DNA from: JAEUIV01 sp033763795
GTDB lineage: Bacteria; Planctomycetota; Phycisphaerae; Phycisphaerales; UBA1924
DNA length: 64,000 bases
Assembly: GCA_033763795.1 (NCBI GenBank)
Contig: JANRJV010000004.1
Coordinates: 30,323-94,322 of the forward strand
Direction of reading: 5' to 3'
Part shown: piece by piece, positions 9,139 to 17,791 of the stretch
How the letters are laid out: each line of letters starts with the position of its first letter
Numbering within the stretch: position 1 is the stretch's first letter
The notes under the pieces: model-generated
Databases searched by the model: none
What the model was told of the DNA's origin: nothing
Seen by the model: the letters and a program-made list of their open reading frames with translations, nothing else
Position numbers and translations under genes: made by a program

Positions 9139-10056
9139 TCATCGTGAACTCGAAGCGCCGCCGGCCGAGGCCGACGCCCCCCGGGGATTGTCGGGCGGGT
9201 ACCGGCCCTCGGTCACCTCGACCCAGTCCGGCACTCGCAGCATCAGATCCGGGAACAGATCGTCGAGCATCCGCCCGGCGATCTCCGCCAGCTCTTCCGC
9301 CGACTCGACAGTCGGGCTGAGGAACTGGATCTTCGCATAGTACGCGTAGTCGTCCTGCAGCCGGAACGCCAGCAGGCGGACGTCGTCGGCGCTGGGCGCC
9401 ACGCCGCCGTTGGCCAGGAAGAAATACCCCGCGAAGAGCGACTGCTTGGCCTGCGCGTCGCGGAAGGGCGTGACGCGCATCTGCAGCTTCTCGACCCCGA
9501 TGGGCAGCCTCACCCGGCTGGGCACGCGCGCGTTCCGCGCCGTCCAGACCCTCGAACCGTCGGCCAGCGGCGGGAGGTCCGGGTCCGGGACCAGCCGCGA
9601 CATGTCGATCGGCACCGGGACGGTCCGCGTCGCGCCCGCGTACTCCATGCCCCCGCCCACGAGGCACCGCTCGGGAACGTGGGGCACGGTGTCGATCATC
9701 CCCGTGTAGTACGCCGCGTGCAGCTGCACCGCCACCTCGGGCTCGACGGGCTTGCCCGCCGCGTCGACCCCGACGTACCAGCGCGTGACGTAGTTCTCCG
9801 TCCCCAGCTCGGCGAGCCCCTCGGCGCTCATCACCTCGTCGCGCACCATCTTCCACCCCGCCAGCTCCGTGGGCAGCGTGTGGAACTTCAGCCCGCTCCG
9901 CGGCTGGATGGGCATCTTGTTGAGCTGCAGCTTCAGCGCCGAGATTATCGACCCCAACCCCAGCGCCGACGCGACGAGCACGGCGAGCGCGACCGAGGCC
10001 GCGACGGCCAGGCCTCGGCTGGGCCGCGCGGAAGATGGAACGCTCTGAACGCTCAT
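9139..10056 (-). CDS. epsI: EpsI-like exosortase-associated protein (DUF3485 family)
   Basis: The ATG at 10056 overlaps the exosortase stop codon as ATGA, so translation is probably coupled; this gives 305 residues. An N-terminal membrane segment (LAVAASVALAVLVASALGL) is followed by a soluble domain with HTLPTELAGWKMVRDEV, HAAYYTGMIDTVPHVPERC and later MRVTPFRDAQAKQSLFAGYFFLANG. The invariant-looking HxPExC-type segment (HVPERCLVGGG) and the gene order next to an exosortase are characteristic of EpsI/DUF3485 proteins, which accompany exosortases in EPS loci and are sometimes fused to them. Its biochemical role is not established. Confidence 0.85.
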   Translation of the reverse strand: MSVQSVPSSARPSRGLAVAASVALAVLVASALGLGSIISALKLQLNKMPIQPRSGLKFHTLPTELAGWKMVRDEVMSAEGLAELGTENYVTRWYVGVDAAGKPVEPEVAVQLHAAYYTGMIDTVPHVPERCLVGGGMEYAGATRTVPVPIDMSRLVPDPDLPPLADGSRVWTARNARVPSRVRLPIGVEKLQMRVTPFRDAQAKQSLFAGYFFLANGGVAPSADDVRLLAFRLQDDYAYYAKIQFLSPTVESAEELAEIAGRMLDDLFPDLMLRVPDWVEVTEGRYPPDNPRGASASAGGASSSR

Positions 10057-10988
10057 GCCGTTGCTCCCGGGGCCGGCGCCGCCAGCTGGTTCCCCAGCGC
10101 CTTCAGCAGCCACACGCAGCCCATGAACAGGAAGAACGCCGGGATCAGCAGCAGTGTTCCGATGAACGTGTGCGCCCCGCCCACCGCCAGGTCCGCGTCA
10201 AAGAGCGTCGCGACCCCCAGCACCGCCACACGCACGATGTTCATGAGGAGCGCCACGGGGATCGCCAGCAGGCAGACCGCGATGCGCTGCCACCACAGCC
10301 GGCACGACAGGAACGCGACCGCCACCGCCAGCGCGATGAACGCCACGACCATGCGCATGCCCGCGCACGCGTCCGCCACGTTCAGCGGCGTGACCTCCCC
10401 CCCGTGATACACGTTCAGGATGTTCCCGTTGATGTCCGTGTCGACCTGGATCAGGTTGAGCAGCGCCCACGCCCCCTGCGACGCCAGCAGCTTCAGCCCC
10501 CACGTGATCTTCAGCATGATCGCTTCGGAGATCGTGACCGCGAAGCCCAGGTACGCCAGCGGGAACACCATGATCGGGAAGACCCGCGGCCCCAGCAGCA
10601 GCATGCTCAGCCCCGCCAGCGCCAGGATCATCGCGAAGCCCTGGAACATGTGATTGGGGTAGCCCGTCAAGAAATAGACGTAGGTGACGATGCCCATGAG
10701 CATCACGCCCAGCCCGGGCCAGAAGGGCTCGATGCCCGCGCGCACAATCTCGTCGCGCCGCTGCCAGACGTAGAAGCCGCTGATCAGGGGAACGATGTAG
10801 GCGTGCCCCCAGTCTTCGAAGTGGTGGTAGCTCCAGCCGCCGGTCCCGAACTGGCGCAGGATCCAGCGGAAGAAGACCGCCGCGAACGCCAGGACGAGCG
10901 CGCCGATAACCAGCTGCGCGCCCAGGCTCGCCCGCGCCGCGCGGGCGGGCAACGCCTGAGGAGCCGCATTGGACGCAAGCGTCGTCAT
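10053..10988 (-). CDS. Exosortase (EpsH/XrtA-like transmembrane cysteine transpeptidase)
   Basis: Starting at ATG 10988 gives 311 residues with about eight hydrophobic helices. The three family residues can be placed: Cys208 in NVADACAGMRM, Arg253 in LLMNIVRVAVLG and His273 in GGAHTFIGTLL. Exosortases recognise PEP-CTERM tails at the inner membrane and process proteins that are then released or attached outside; the known pairing is with EPS loci, as here. The ORF extends further upstream in frame but that part is Arg-rich and has no membrane signal, so the later start is preferred. A candidate substrate with a PEP-CTERM-like tail is encoded at 19037-19825. Confidence 0.92.
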   Translation of the reverse strand: MTTLASNAAPQALPARAARASLGAQLVIGALVLAFAAVFFRWILRQFGTGGWSYHHFEDWGHAYIVPLISGFYVWQRRDEIVRAGIEPFWPGLGVMLMGIVTYVYFLTGYPNHMFQGFAMILALAGLSMLLLGPRVFPIMVFPLAYLGFAVTISEAIMLKITWGLKLLASQGAWALLNLIQVDTDINGNILNVYHGGEVTPLNVADACAGMRMVVAFIALAVAVAFLSCRLWWQRIAVCLLAIPVALLMNIVRVAVLGVATLFDADLAVGGAHTFIGTLLLIPAFFLFMGCVWLLKALGNQLAAPAPGATA

Positions 10989-11205
10989 CCGGTCGTCGAG
11001 TCTCCCGAAGGTCCGGCCCTGCGCCGAACTCGCCCGTGCCCCCAAGGAACAACTCCGCCCGGCCACGATCGGCCGTCGCACCGCCCGTCTTACGACCTTC
11101 CGTGCGCCCGGTTCGGCGTCATGCCTGGCAAAGCCTCCCCACTGGACGGGAGGACTGCTTTCGGACCCATCCGTCAACAGGACCCGGCCCGTCAGTTTAC
11201 CCGGC

Positions 11206-12957
11206 TCAGTTGCCGAACCGGTCGGTGGGCGGAGCGCCGAAGACGTCGTTGCCGAAGTTCCGATCCAAAAGGAACCCGAACCCGTACGACGCCCGGAGCC
11301 CGCCTCGAACGACCGCCAGGGGCGTCGCCCAGAAGTTCGTGCCCACGTTGACCAGGTCGTCGGGCTTCAGGAACAGGTCGGGCTGCGTGCCCTCGGCGAT
11401 CGCCCGCAGATTCAGGCGGATCGTCGCCTGGCGGTCGTCGCCCACCATGCGGATAAGGTCCACGCGCTCGGGGATCGCGATGGGGCTGAGCCCGCCGGCC
11501 GAGGCGATCAGTCGCTGCAGCGTCAGCTTGCCCGTGAAAGGAAGCTGGTAGACGCCCGGGCGGTTGACGCCGGGGCCCGTCAGATAAATGAACCCCTGCT
11601 TGGGGCCGGGAACGCTGATCGCATCGCCCGCACGGATCACGAGGTTGTACTGCGCGACGCCCTGGATCAGCGGCGCCACCGGCACCTCGATCACGCGCTG
11701 CGTGACCACGTCAGAAGCGGTGTCGGCGCTCTTGAGCGGATCGTCGCTCTCGGGAAGACCCGTCCCCGCCGAGCCTCCCTGCTGGATGACCTGCACCCAC
11801 TCCCCGTTCAGGAACATCCACTTGCCCTGACCCGCCACGGCGGGGGTCGCGCCCGCGGCGGGGCTCGACATTCCGTTGGTCGCGGCGGGGGTTCCGGGGG
11901 TGCCGGGGGTTCCGGGGGGCCCGGACAGAGTGCGCGGCGGGACGTCATCGTCCGGCAGATCGATCGGCGGGTCGGACTGCATCACCGCCGGCGAGACCGG
12001 CCGCGCACGCCTGAGCACGCCGGGCGTTGCCGGCGGCGGATCTTCCGCGGGCGACTCGGGCTCGAGCAGCGATTCCAGATTCTCATCGCCCGACGGCGGC
12101 GTCGTCTGGATCTCGCTCTTGGGCGTCGGGGGCGCCGTCTCGTCGGCGGGGCGCGGCTGCGCCTCGTCCTCCGTCAGCCCCTCGATCAGATCGATCAGGC
12201 TCTCGCCCTGCTCGGGGCTCGGCGCCACCTTCGGGGCGCCGGCCGTCCCCGTCGGAGCTTCCGCGGCTTTCGCGGGCTGCCCCAGCGAGACCTGACGAAT
12301 GATGTACACCTTGTCGATCGTGGGCGACACGCCACCGGCGTCCGTGATCGCTTCTAGCAGGCGGTAGTCCGGCCCCGGGACCGCATACCGGCCCACACGG
12401 TCGACCAGGCCGAAGATGCTGAACGTCGCCTGCCGGGCCCCGGGAACCTGCACCTCGACCAGCGGATCCGACAGAATCCCCGCGTCGACGATCGCTTGCG
12501 CAATCGCCCGCTCGGCCTCGGCCCGCGTCAGCTTGTTGATGAAGACCTCGCCGATCTGAGGCAGCGCGATGTAGCCCCGGGGGTCGACGAGCTGCTCGAA
12601 CCGCGCCTCACGCCCGGACTCGTAGAAGTCCAGGATGATGATTACCATGCCGTCGCCCGGACCGACGCGGTATTCCGCGACCTCCGGCAGCAGATCCTCG
12701 GGCATGACGGGCGTGACGTCCACGAACTCGCCCGTGTCGCGCTCGATGACGTCGATCCGCTCCAGGATGGGGACGATCGTGGGAGTCTTCTCCCACCGGC
12801 CGATCACCGAGGGATCGATGAACGAGTCGGACTCGCATCCGGCAACGCCCACCAGCGCAGCGGCGATCGCCGCCGTCCCGAGCAGGCGGACAGCCCTGCC
12901 CTCGCTCCGGACCAGACAAGCCGCTCGGTTGCTTCGTCGCACGGGTCGAGTCGGCAC
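11206..12957 (-). CDS. Polysaccharide export outer-membrane lipoprotein (OPX, Wza-like)
   Basis: I chose the GTG at 12957 because GGAGGAG lies six bases upstream and the product then begins with a lipoprotein signal: Arg-rich n-region, hydrophobic core LLGTAAIAAALVGVAG and Cys41 (583 residues). A polysaccharide-export domain (EYRVGPGDGMVIIILDF) is followed by an SLBB-type beta-grasp (VGRYAVPGPDYRLLEAITDAGG). A Pro/Thr/Glu-rich low-complexity insert of roughly 200 residues separates this from a second SLBB (PGVYQLPFTGKLTLQRLIASAGG). OPX proteins form the outer-membrane exit for capsule or exopolysaccharide. It is the first gene of the locus, with a promoter at 13040-13067. The long insert is unusual. 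Confidence 0.9.
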   Translation of the reverse strand: MPTRPVRRSNRAACLVRSEGRAVRLLGTAAIAAALVGVAGCESDSFIDPSVIGRWEKTPTIVPILERIDVIERDTGEFVDVTPVMPEDLLPEVAEYRVGPGDGMVIIILDFYESGREARFEQLVDPRGYIALPQIGEVFINKLTRAEAERAIAQAIVDAGILSDPLVEVQVPGARQATFSIFGLVDRVGRYAVPGPDYRLLEAITDAGGVSPTIDKVYIIRQVSLGQPAKAAEAPTGTAGAPKVAPSPEQGESLIDLIEGLTEDEAQPRPADETAPPTPKSEIQTTPPSGDENLESLLEPESPAEDPPPATPGVLRRARPVSPAVMQSDPPIDLPDDDVPPRTLSGPPGTPGTPGTPAATNGMSSPAAGATPAVAGQGKWMFLNGEWVQVIQQGGSAGTGLPESDDPLKSADTASDVVTQRVIEVPVAPLIQGVAQYNLVIRAGDAISVPGPKQGFIYLTGPGVNRPGVYQLPFTGKLTLQRLIASAGGLSPIAIPERVDLIRMVGDDRQATIRLNLRAIAEGTQPDLFLKPDDLVNVGTNFWATPLAVVRGGLRASYGFGFLLDRNFGNDVFGAPPTDRFGN

Positions 12958-13039
12958 GAGCGACTCCTCCAATAGATCAACTGTCGCGGCCACTCGGCTC
13001 ACGCCGGGGATTCCTCTCGCGGCGCGGCGAGGTACGGCA

Positions 13040-13067
13040 ACACTAACATCGGGCGAATACCTGTCAA
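13040..13067 (-). promoter_or_regulatory. Sigma-70-type promoter of the EPS/exosortase operon
   Basis: On the minus strand TTGACA (13062-13067) is followed after 16 bp by TAGTGT (13040-13045). The expected transcript would carry a 5' UTR of about 75 nt ending in the GGAGGAG ribosome-binding site of the OPX gene. Confidence 0.7.
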
Positions 13068-13310
13068 CCATCCAAGAGCTTTGCTCAGCGTCGCACTCCA
13101 CCGGCCTGTGCGCCCAAGGTTCAACCACTGCTCCGACACGCCCCCGCCCCGCCCCCAAGGGTGGGCCGCGACGCACGCATCGGCACGCACGTTATCGACC
13201 GCTCCACGTACCTCCATTCAGCCCGAGCGGTTCGCCGCCGCAAGGAACTTCTCTGATTCGGACTCCGCCGGACCCGCAATCTCCAGAGAGGGACCGGCCC
13301 CGACCACTCC

Positions 13311-13316
13311 TATACT
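13311..13316 (+). promoter_or_regulatory. -10 element of lipA (short-leader or leaderless)
   Basis: TATACT ends 8 nt before the lipA ATG, which has no Shine-Dalgarno sequence. Transcription starting about 7 nt after the hexamer would begin essentially at the start codon. Confidence 0.6.
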
Positions 13317-13324
13317 TGGTCACG

Positions 13325-14407
13325 ATGAGTTCCCCTTCAGACCCCGCCACCGGCTCGATGCCCCATCTCGTCAGCCGGGGCCTGCAGAGGCACCCGCGCC
13401 CGCTGGGCGGCGATCCCCTCCGCCGGATGGATCCGCCGGTACTCAGCCTGGGGGGCATGGTCCTCAACAATCAGGACGGCGCCCCCGCCCAGCTCGCCGG
13501 CAAGCGCAAGCCCGCCTGGCTCCGCGCCAGGCTCCCGGGCGGCGAGGGCTACGAGCGCCTGAGCAACATCCTCGAGAGCCACGGCCTGCACACCGTCTGC
13601 AAAGAGGCCGGCTGCCCGAACATGGGGGAGTGCTGGTCGCGGGGCGTCGCCACCATCATGATCCTGGGCGACACCTGCACCCGGGCGTGCGGCTTCTGCA
13701 ACGTCAAGACCGGCCGGCCCGCCTCGCTCGACCGCGACGAACCGCGCCGCACCGCCGAGGCGGTCAAGCTCATGGGCGGCGCCGGCCTGCGTCACATCGT
13801 CATCACCAGCGTCAACCGCGATGAGCTCCCCGACGGGGGGGCGGCGATCTGGGCCGAGACGATCCACCGCGTCCACGACGCCTGCCCCGGGCTCTCCATC
13901 GAGGTGCTCATCCCCGACTTCGAGGGCAATTGGGCCGCACTGCAGATGGTGATCGACGCCCGCCCCGAGATCCTCAATCACAACCTCGAGACCGTCCGCC
14001 GCATGTACCCCGCCGTGCGCCCCAGCGCCAAGTTCGACCGCTCGCTCGAGCTGCTGCGGCGCTGCAAGGACGCCGGGCTCGTCACCAAGACGGGCGTGAT
14101 GGTCGGCATCGGCGAGAAGGACGCGGAAGTCCTCGCGCTCATGGACGAGGTCCGCGCCCAGGACACCGACATCCTCACGATCGGGCAGTACCTGCAGCCC
14201 ACGCGCAATCACCTGCCGATCGACCGCTGGGTGACCCCCGAGCAGTTTGACGAGTTCCGCGGCGCCGGGCTGGCCCGGGGCTTCAGGGTCGTCGAGAGCG
14301 GTCCCCTGGTGCGCAGCAGCTACCACGCCGACGATCAGGCCGATCGGCTCACCGGCGCGGCGCGCCAGACCGCCGACGCCATGCAGCAATTGCTCAAGCG
14401 CGGCTGA
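13325..14407 (+). CDS. lipA: Lipoyl synthase (radical SAM)
   Basis: The 360-residue protein carries both LipA iron-sulfur motifs: CKEAGCPNMGEC for the auxiliary cluster that donates sulfur, and CTRACGFCNV, the CxxxCxxC radical-SAM cluster. Other hallmarks are SVNRDELPDGGA, EVLIPDFEGN, NHNLETVRRMYP and IGQYLQPTRNHLP. It inserts two sulfurs into protein-bound octanoyl groups to make lipoyl cofactors for 2-oxoacid dehydrogenases and the glycine cleavage system. The N-terminus is about 50 residues longer than in E. coli and poorly conserved. The chosen ATG is favoured by the TATACT box just upstream. No lipB is visible nearby. Confidence 0.96.
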   Translation: MSSPSDPATGSMPHLVSRGLQRHPRPLGGDPLRRMDPPVLSLGGMVLNNQDGAPAQLAGKRKPAWLRARLPGGEGYERLSNILESHGLHTVCKEAGCPNMGECWSRGVATIMILGDTCTRACGFCNVKTGRPASLDRDEPRRTAEAVKLMGGAGLRHIVITSVNRDELPDGGAAIWAETIHRVHDACPGLSIEVLIPDFEGNWAALQMVIDARPEILNHNLETVRRMYPAVRPSAKFDRSLELLRRCKDAGLVTKTGVMVGIGEKDAEVLALMDEVRAQDTDILTIGQYLQPTRNHLPIDRWVTPEQFDEFRGAGLARGFRVVESGPLVRSSYHADDQADRLTGAARQTADAMQQLLKRG

Positions 14408-14485
14408 GCGGGCCTCATCGACGCGCCCCGCGCCCGCACGACCCCGCCCGCCCCGCGCCGCGGATCCCCACGCCGCGCCGTGAAT

Positions 14486-14491
14486 TACACT
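14486..14491 (+). promoter_or_regulatory. -10 element of the membrane SpoIIE-type phosphatase gene
   Basis: TACACT lies 6 nt before ATG 14498. If it is the -10 box the mRNA would be leaderless, and the in-frame GTG at 14480 would lie upstream of the transcript. Confidence 0.55.
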
Positions 14492-14497
14492 CCCGCG

Positions 14498-15634
14498 ATG
14501 CCTCCGACCGCCCGCCCGACGTGGCAAGGCCGCAGCGGCGCCGCCCCCTACATCGCCGCCTTCTTCATCTTTGCGCCCGCCGGGTATCTCATCACGCTCA
14601 TCCAGACCAAGCCCTGGACCTGGGCCGCGGGCACGGTCCTGACCCTCTTCGCAGGATGCATGGCGATGGGATGGTCGGTCGTGTTCACCGACATCCGCCG
14701 GCTCTGGTGGCTGCTCGTCCCGCTGAACGTCGCCCCCTTCTTCCTGCCGCAGTTCCTGATGCGCACCGCCACCGAGCTGGGCATCTCGCGCATCGGATCC
14801 GACCTGTCGGAGCTCGCCAACCGCATCATCTGCGGCGTGCTCACCGTCGTCATGGTCTCCATCGGCTGGACCCTGATGGTCCGCTTCCTGATCCGCACGG
14901 AGTCCCGCACCGCCCGCCTCAAGACGGAGATGGCCCTCGCCTCCCGCATCCACCGCGGGCTCGTTCCGCCCCTCCACGTGCGCACGCCGCACTACGAAGT
15001 GCTGGGACGCTCCGACCCCAGCAGCGAGATGGGTGGCGATCTGATCGACGCCGTCGTGCGCGAGGGCGCCGTCGACGTCTACCTCGCCGACGTCTCCGGT
15101 CACGGCGTGCGCGCGGGCGTGCTGATGGCCATGCTCAAGAGCGCCCTGCGCACCGCGCTGCTCCACAAGAGCTCGGGCCCCGCGCTGGGCGAGATCGCCC
15201 GCGACCTCAACCGCGTCGTCTGCCAGCTCGCCGAGCCCGACATGTTCGTCACCTTCGCCTGCGTCCGGCTCACCCCCGGCGCCCCCGCCGAGCTGGCGCT
15301 CGCGGGCCACCTCCCCACGCTGATCGTCGCGCGCGACGGCTCCGTGCGCGAATGCGCCAACGAGAACCTCCCCCTGGGCGTCGACCCCGACGAGCGCTTC
15401 GCCACGCTCCACGCGGAGGTGCACCCGGGCGACACCGTCGTGATGCTGACGGACGGGTTCATCGAGCCCCGCGATGCCGCCGGGAGGCAGTTCGGGCTCG
15501 CCCGCGTCCGGGACCAGCTCTCCCGCACGGCGGACCAGCCCCTGGAGCGCATGGCGGCGAGCCTCTTCGACGCCGTCGCCGCCTTCGCCCCGCGCGACGA
15601 CGACCAGAGCCTCGTGATGCTCCGGATCATCTGA
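14498..15634 (+). CDS. Membrane-anchored SpoIIE/RsbU-type PP2C serine phosphatase
   Basis: The 378-residue product has about four N-terminal hydrophobic helices (for example APYIAAFFIFAPAGYLITLI and ICGVLTVVMVSIGWTLMVRFL), then a short linker helix and a SpoIIE-type PP2C domain from about residue 150. The metal-binding acidic motifs are visible: SEMGGDLIDAV, LADVSGHGVRAG, AGHLPTLIV and MLTDGFIEPRD. RsbU/SpoIIE phosphatases dephosphorylate anti-sigma-factor antagonists in partner-switching pathways. No antagonist or anti-sigma kinase gene is next to it. The start at 14498 rather than GTG 14480 is inferred from the TACACT box. Confidence 0.88.
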   Translation: MPPTARPTWQGRSGAAPYIAAFFIFAPAGYLITLIQTKPWTWAAGTVLTLFAGCMAMGWSVVFTDIRRLWWLLVPLNVAPFFLPQFLMRTATELGISRIGSDLSELANRIICGVLTVVMVSIGWTLMVRFLIRTESRTARLKTEMALASRIHRGLVPPLHVRTPHYEVLGRSDPSSEMGGDLIDAVVREGAVDVYLADVSGHGVRAGVLMAMLKSALRTALLHKSSGPALGEIARDLNRVVCQLAEPDMFVTFACVRLTPGAPAELALAGHLPTLIVARDGSVRECANENLPLGVDPDERFATLHAEVHPGDTVVMLTDGFIEPRDAAGRQFGLARVRDQLSRTADQPLERMAASLFDAVAAFAPRDDDQSLVMLRII

Positions 15635-15638
15635 CCGG

Positions 15639-15657
15639 GCCCGCGCCCCTCGCGGGC
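15639..15657 (+). terminator. GC-rich hairpin after the phosphatase gene
   Basis: Perfect stem GCCCGCG / CGCGGGC with loop CCCCT four bases after the stop codon, followed only by TTG. It is a weak intrinsic terminator candidate. Confidence 0.4.
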
Positions 15658-15826
15658 TTGCCGGACCCTTGCCCTTAATCCCGGACCCGCCGTGCCCGAT
15701 ATCTCCGCAGCGGCGGGACGGATCCCGCGCTTTCGTCCCTTTCACTCGGATAACCGTGGGGTGTCCCGCGCTCAGGGAGGGTCTATGCTGTATGGTGAGC
15801 CAGACTTTGGCCCACAAGGGGACACC

Positions 15827-16498
15827 ATGTCGCCCGACATCGTCGAAGCCCTCGTCAAGACGATCGAGTTGAAAGACCAGAGCACCGCGGCTCACACCTG
15901 GCGCGTGGTCCTCTATGCCCGCGCCCTCGCCGAACGCGCCGGGATGAAGCCCGAGTTCATCGCCCGCCTGACCACCGGCGCCGCCCTCCACGACGTCGGC
16001 AAGATCGACATCCCCGACAACATCCTCCAGAAGCCCGGCAAGCTCACCGACGAAGAGTTCGAGGTCATCAAGAGCCACACCGTCGTGGGCCACGAGCGCC
16101 TCCGCCGAATGGGCGAGGACGACCCCATCCTCCTCGACCTCGTCCGCCATCATCACGAGCGCGTCGACGGCAAGGGCTACCCCGACGGGCTCCGCGGCGA
16201 CCAGATCCCCGTCGTCGCGCGCTACTTCGCCGTCATCGACACCTTCGATGCGCTCACCAGCGTCCGCCCCTACCGCCGCGAGGTCGGCATCGAGGCCGCC
16301 GAGAAGGCGATCATCGAGCTCAAGAACGGCGTGGAAACGCGGTACGACCCCGCCGCCGTCGAGATCTTCGTCGACCTCTACCGCCAGGGCGAGCTCGACT
16401 GGATTCTCAGCTACTTCAACGACGGCAGCGACGTCCCCGCCGTCACCGAGCTCGCCAGCACCCCGGGCAAGACCGCTCCCGACAAGATCAAGGTCTGA
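15827..16498 (+). CDS. HD-GYP domain phosphohydrolase (putative cyclic-dinucleotide phosphodiesterase)
   Basis: The start at 15827 is supported by AAGGGG six bases upstream; an in-frame ATG at 15785 lies inside a likely -10 region (TATGCT, TATGGT). The 223-residue protein is a stand-alone HD-GYP domain: HTWRVVLYARALAE, then the metal-binding HD in LHDVGKIDIPD, a later His in KSHTVVGHERL, the paired His plus GYP signature in HHERVDGKGYPDG, and VIDTFDALTSVRPYR. HD-GYP enzymes hydrolyse c-di-GMP or related dinucleotides. There is no receiver or sensor domain, so it probably acts with a separate partner. The 192 bp before it contain only the promoter-like hexamers and the hairpin at 15639-15657. 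Confidence 0.9.
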   Translation: MSPDIVEALVKTIELKDQSTAAHTWRVVLYARALAERAGMKPEFIARLTTGAALHDVGKIDIPDNILQKPGKLTDEEFEVIKSHTVVGHERLRRMGEDDPILLDLVRHHHERVDGKGYPDGLRGDQIPVVARYFAVIDTFDALTSVRPYRREVGIEAAEKAIIELKNGVETRYDPAAVEIFVDLYRQGELDWILSYFNDGSDVPAVTELASTPGKTAPDKIKV

Positions 16499-16524
16499 CG
16501 CCCTTTCGCTGCCGCGACGCCCCC

Positions 16525-17127
16525 TCAGCGCCGCTTGGTGGGCAGCGCGTCGCCCTCCACGCCGCTGCGCGAGCTCATCCCGGGATACTGCGTCGTGAAC
16601 GGACGGCTCGCTTCGAAGCTCATCCTCTGACTGAGCGTCACCGCCGGCGCTCCCGCGTCCCCCGCCCGAGGCTCGGCCCCTCGCGCGACCAGTCGGATCG
16701 TCGCCTCGACCGCGCTCGTGCTCCGGGAATGCAGCGTGACCTCCCCCCGCGCCGGGGCCACGTGCGTCGGCAGTCCGGGGAGCTCCTCGAGCAGCCACGC
16801 CTGCACGCGCTCGCCATCGACGGGCGTGGGCGATTCCGTCTGCAGATCGCCGGGCACGCGGACCAGCCACGTCAGATGCCCGCGCAGCTTCGCTCCGGGC
16901 TCTTCCAGCAGCGGGTCGCGCACCGTCAGCAGGTCGCCCGCCCCGTCATGCACCAGCGAGACGATGGTCGAGCGGTCGAGCGTCGTGAACGCCGGCCGCG
17001 TCGAAGGGGCCCACGTCGACACGGGCTGGGGCGGGCCCGCCGAACGCGTGCGCGCGGCACATCCGCCCAGCAACGCCACGTTCATCGCCATCACCGCCGC
17101 CGCCGCCACAGCCAGAAGATTGGTCAT
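16525..17127 (-). CDS. Putative lipoprotein of unknown function
   Basis: The 200-residue protein begins with a signal sequence ending in the lipobox-like LLGGC (Cys near residue 23), so it is probably lipidated. No known domain is recognised; the mature part contains short beta-rich stretches such as GEVTLHSRSTSAVEATIRLVA. Its ATG overlaps the stop of the upstream EVE-domain gene as ATGA, implying translational coupling and a shared transcript. The functional link between the two products is not obvious. Confidence 0.7.
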   Translation of the reverse strand: MTNLLAVAAAAVMAMNVALLGGCAARTRSAGPPQPVSTWAPSTRPAFTTLDRSTIVSLVHDGAGDLLTVRDPLLEEPGAKLRGHLTWLVRVPGDLQTESPTPVDGERVQAWLLEELPGLPTHVAPARGEVTLHSRSTSAVEATIRLVARGAEPRAGDAGAPAVTLSQRMSFEASRPFTTQYPGMSSRSGVEGDALPTKRR

Positions 17128-17669
17128 GCCTGCTCCTTCGGCCTGCGCCGGTTGCGCCCTTCATCCTTTGCGGCGTCCTTGGCGCCGCCCCGGTCCCCGC
17201 CGGGCTTCGCCGCCCGGGACGCGGGCCTCCGGCCGCCCGCGGCGGGGGCCGCCGACGGGCCCGTCAGGCCCGCCATCTGCCGCAGGATCGCGTCCAACTG
17301 GGCGGGCACCACCATCGCCGACAACCGGCTCTGCCGTACCAGCGCGAACGACGCGAACCGCGCATCCGCCTTGATCTCCGCCAGCGTCACGGCTCGGGGC
17401 ACCGGCTGAATCCCTTTGATGTCGATCGCCACCAGCTTCTCATCGTTCGCGTCGGGATCGGGGTACGGGCCGCGCGTCACGACCGCCAGGCCAACAATCC
17501 GTTTCTCGCGACCGGTGTGATAGACGAACGCCTGATCGCCCTTGGCGGCGGATCGGACGGCGAGGAGCGCCGCCGCGTTCGTGATCCCGGTCCAGGCGGT
17601 CGTGCCGTCCCGGACCAGATCGTCGAACGAGTACTCGTCGGGCTCGGTCTTGAGCAGCAGCGTCGCCAC
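17124..17669 (-). CDS. EVE (ASCH/PUA-like) domain protein
   Basis: Starting at GTG 17669 gives 181 residues beginning VATLLLKTEPDEYSFDDL, the typical EVE-domain start (thymocyte nuclear protein 1 family). Other family features are TAWTGITNAAALLAV, GDQAFVYHTGREKRIVGLA and the QSRLSAMVVP segment. EVE domains are PUA-like folds that bind modified bases in DNA or RNA. After about residue 130 the protein ends in a low-complexity Ala/Gly/Arg/Lys tail, possibly non-specific nucleic-acid binding. A TAGACT hexamer 7 nt upstream of the GTG and no Shine-Dalgarno sequence suggest a leaderless message. Confidence 0.87.
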   Translation of the reverse strand: MATLLLKTEPDEYSFDDLVRDGTTAWTGITNAAALLAVRSAAKGDQAFVYHTGREKRIVGLAVVTRGPYPDPDANDEKLVAIDIKGIQPVPRAVTLAEIKADARFASFALVRQSRLSAMVVPAQLDAILRQMAGLTGPSAAPAAGGRRPASRAAKPGGDRGGAKDAAKDEGRNRRRPKEQA

Positions 17670-17676
17670 GCGGACC

Positions 17677-17682
17677 AGTCTA
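17677..17682 (-). promoter_or_regulatory. -10 element of the EVE-domain gene
   Basis: TAGACT on the minus strand is separated from GTG 17669 by 7 nt, the same arrangement as at several other genes in the window. Confidence 0.55.
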
Positions 17683-17695
17683 GATCGCCCCCAGT

Positions 17696-17731
17696 CAAAA
17701 AGAACGACGCCCCGCACGGAAGAGCGGGGCG
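17696..17731 (-). terminator. Rho-independent terminator of the cysteine-rich protein gene
   Basis: Reading the minus strand, an 8-bp stem (CGCCCCGC / GCGGGGCG) with an 8-base loop is followed by TCGTTCTTTTT. It lies about 60 bp after the stop of the cysteine-rich gene and before the EVE promoter. Confidence 0.8.
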
Positions 17732-17791
17732 CCGGACGTTGATCGATCGAGCGGCGGGTCGCGCCGCGTCGGATGTGATCGCGGAGGACGA

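Noticed and set aside
4113..9320. Plus-strand open frame of about 1735 codons
   Set aside because: It is antisense to the TPR gene and has the composition typical of an antisense frame to a GC-rich gene; it has no domain, signal or ribosome-binding site.
14480..14497. Upstream GTG start for the membrane SpoIIE-type phosphatase
   Set aside because: A TACACT -10 box lies between this codon and ATG 14498, so the GTG is probably not transcribed.
13337..16870. Minus-strand open frame of 1177 codons across lipA, the phosphatase and the HD-GYP gene
   Set aside because: It runs antisense to three well-supported genes and across their intergenic regions; no homology is recognised.
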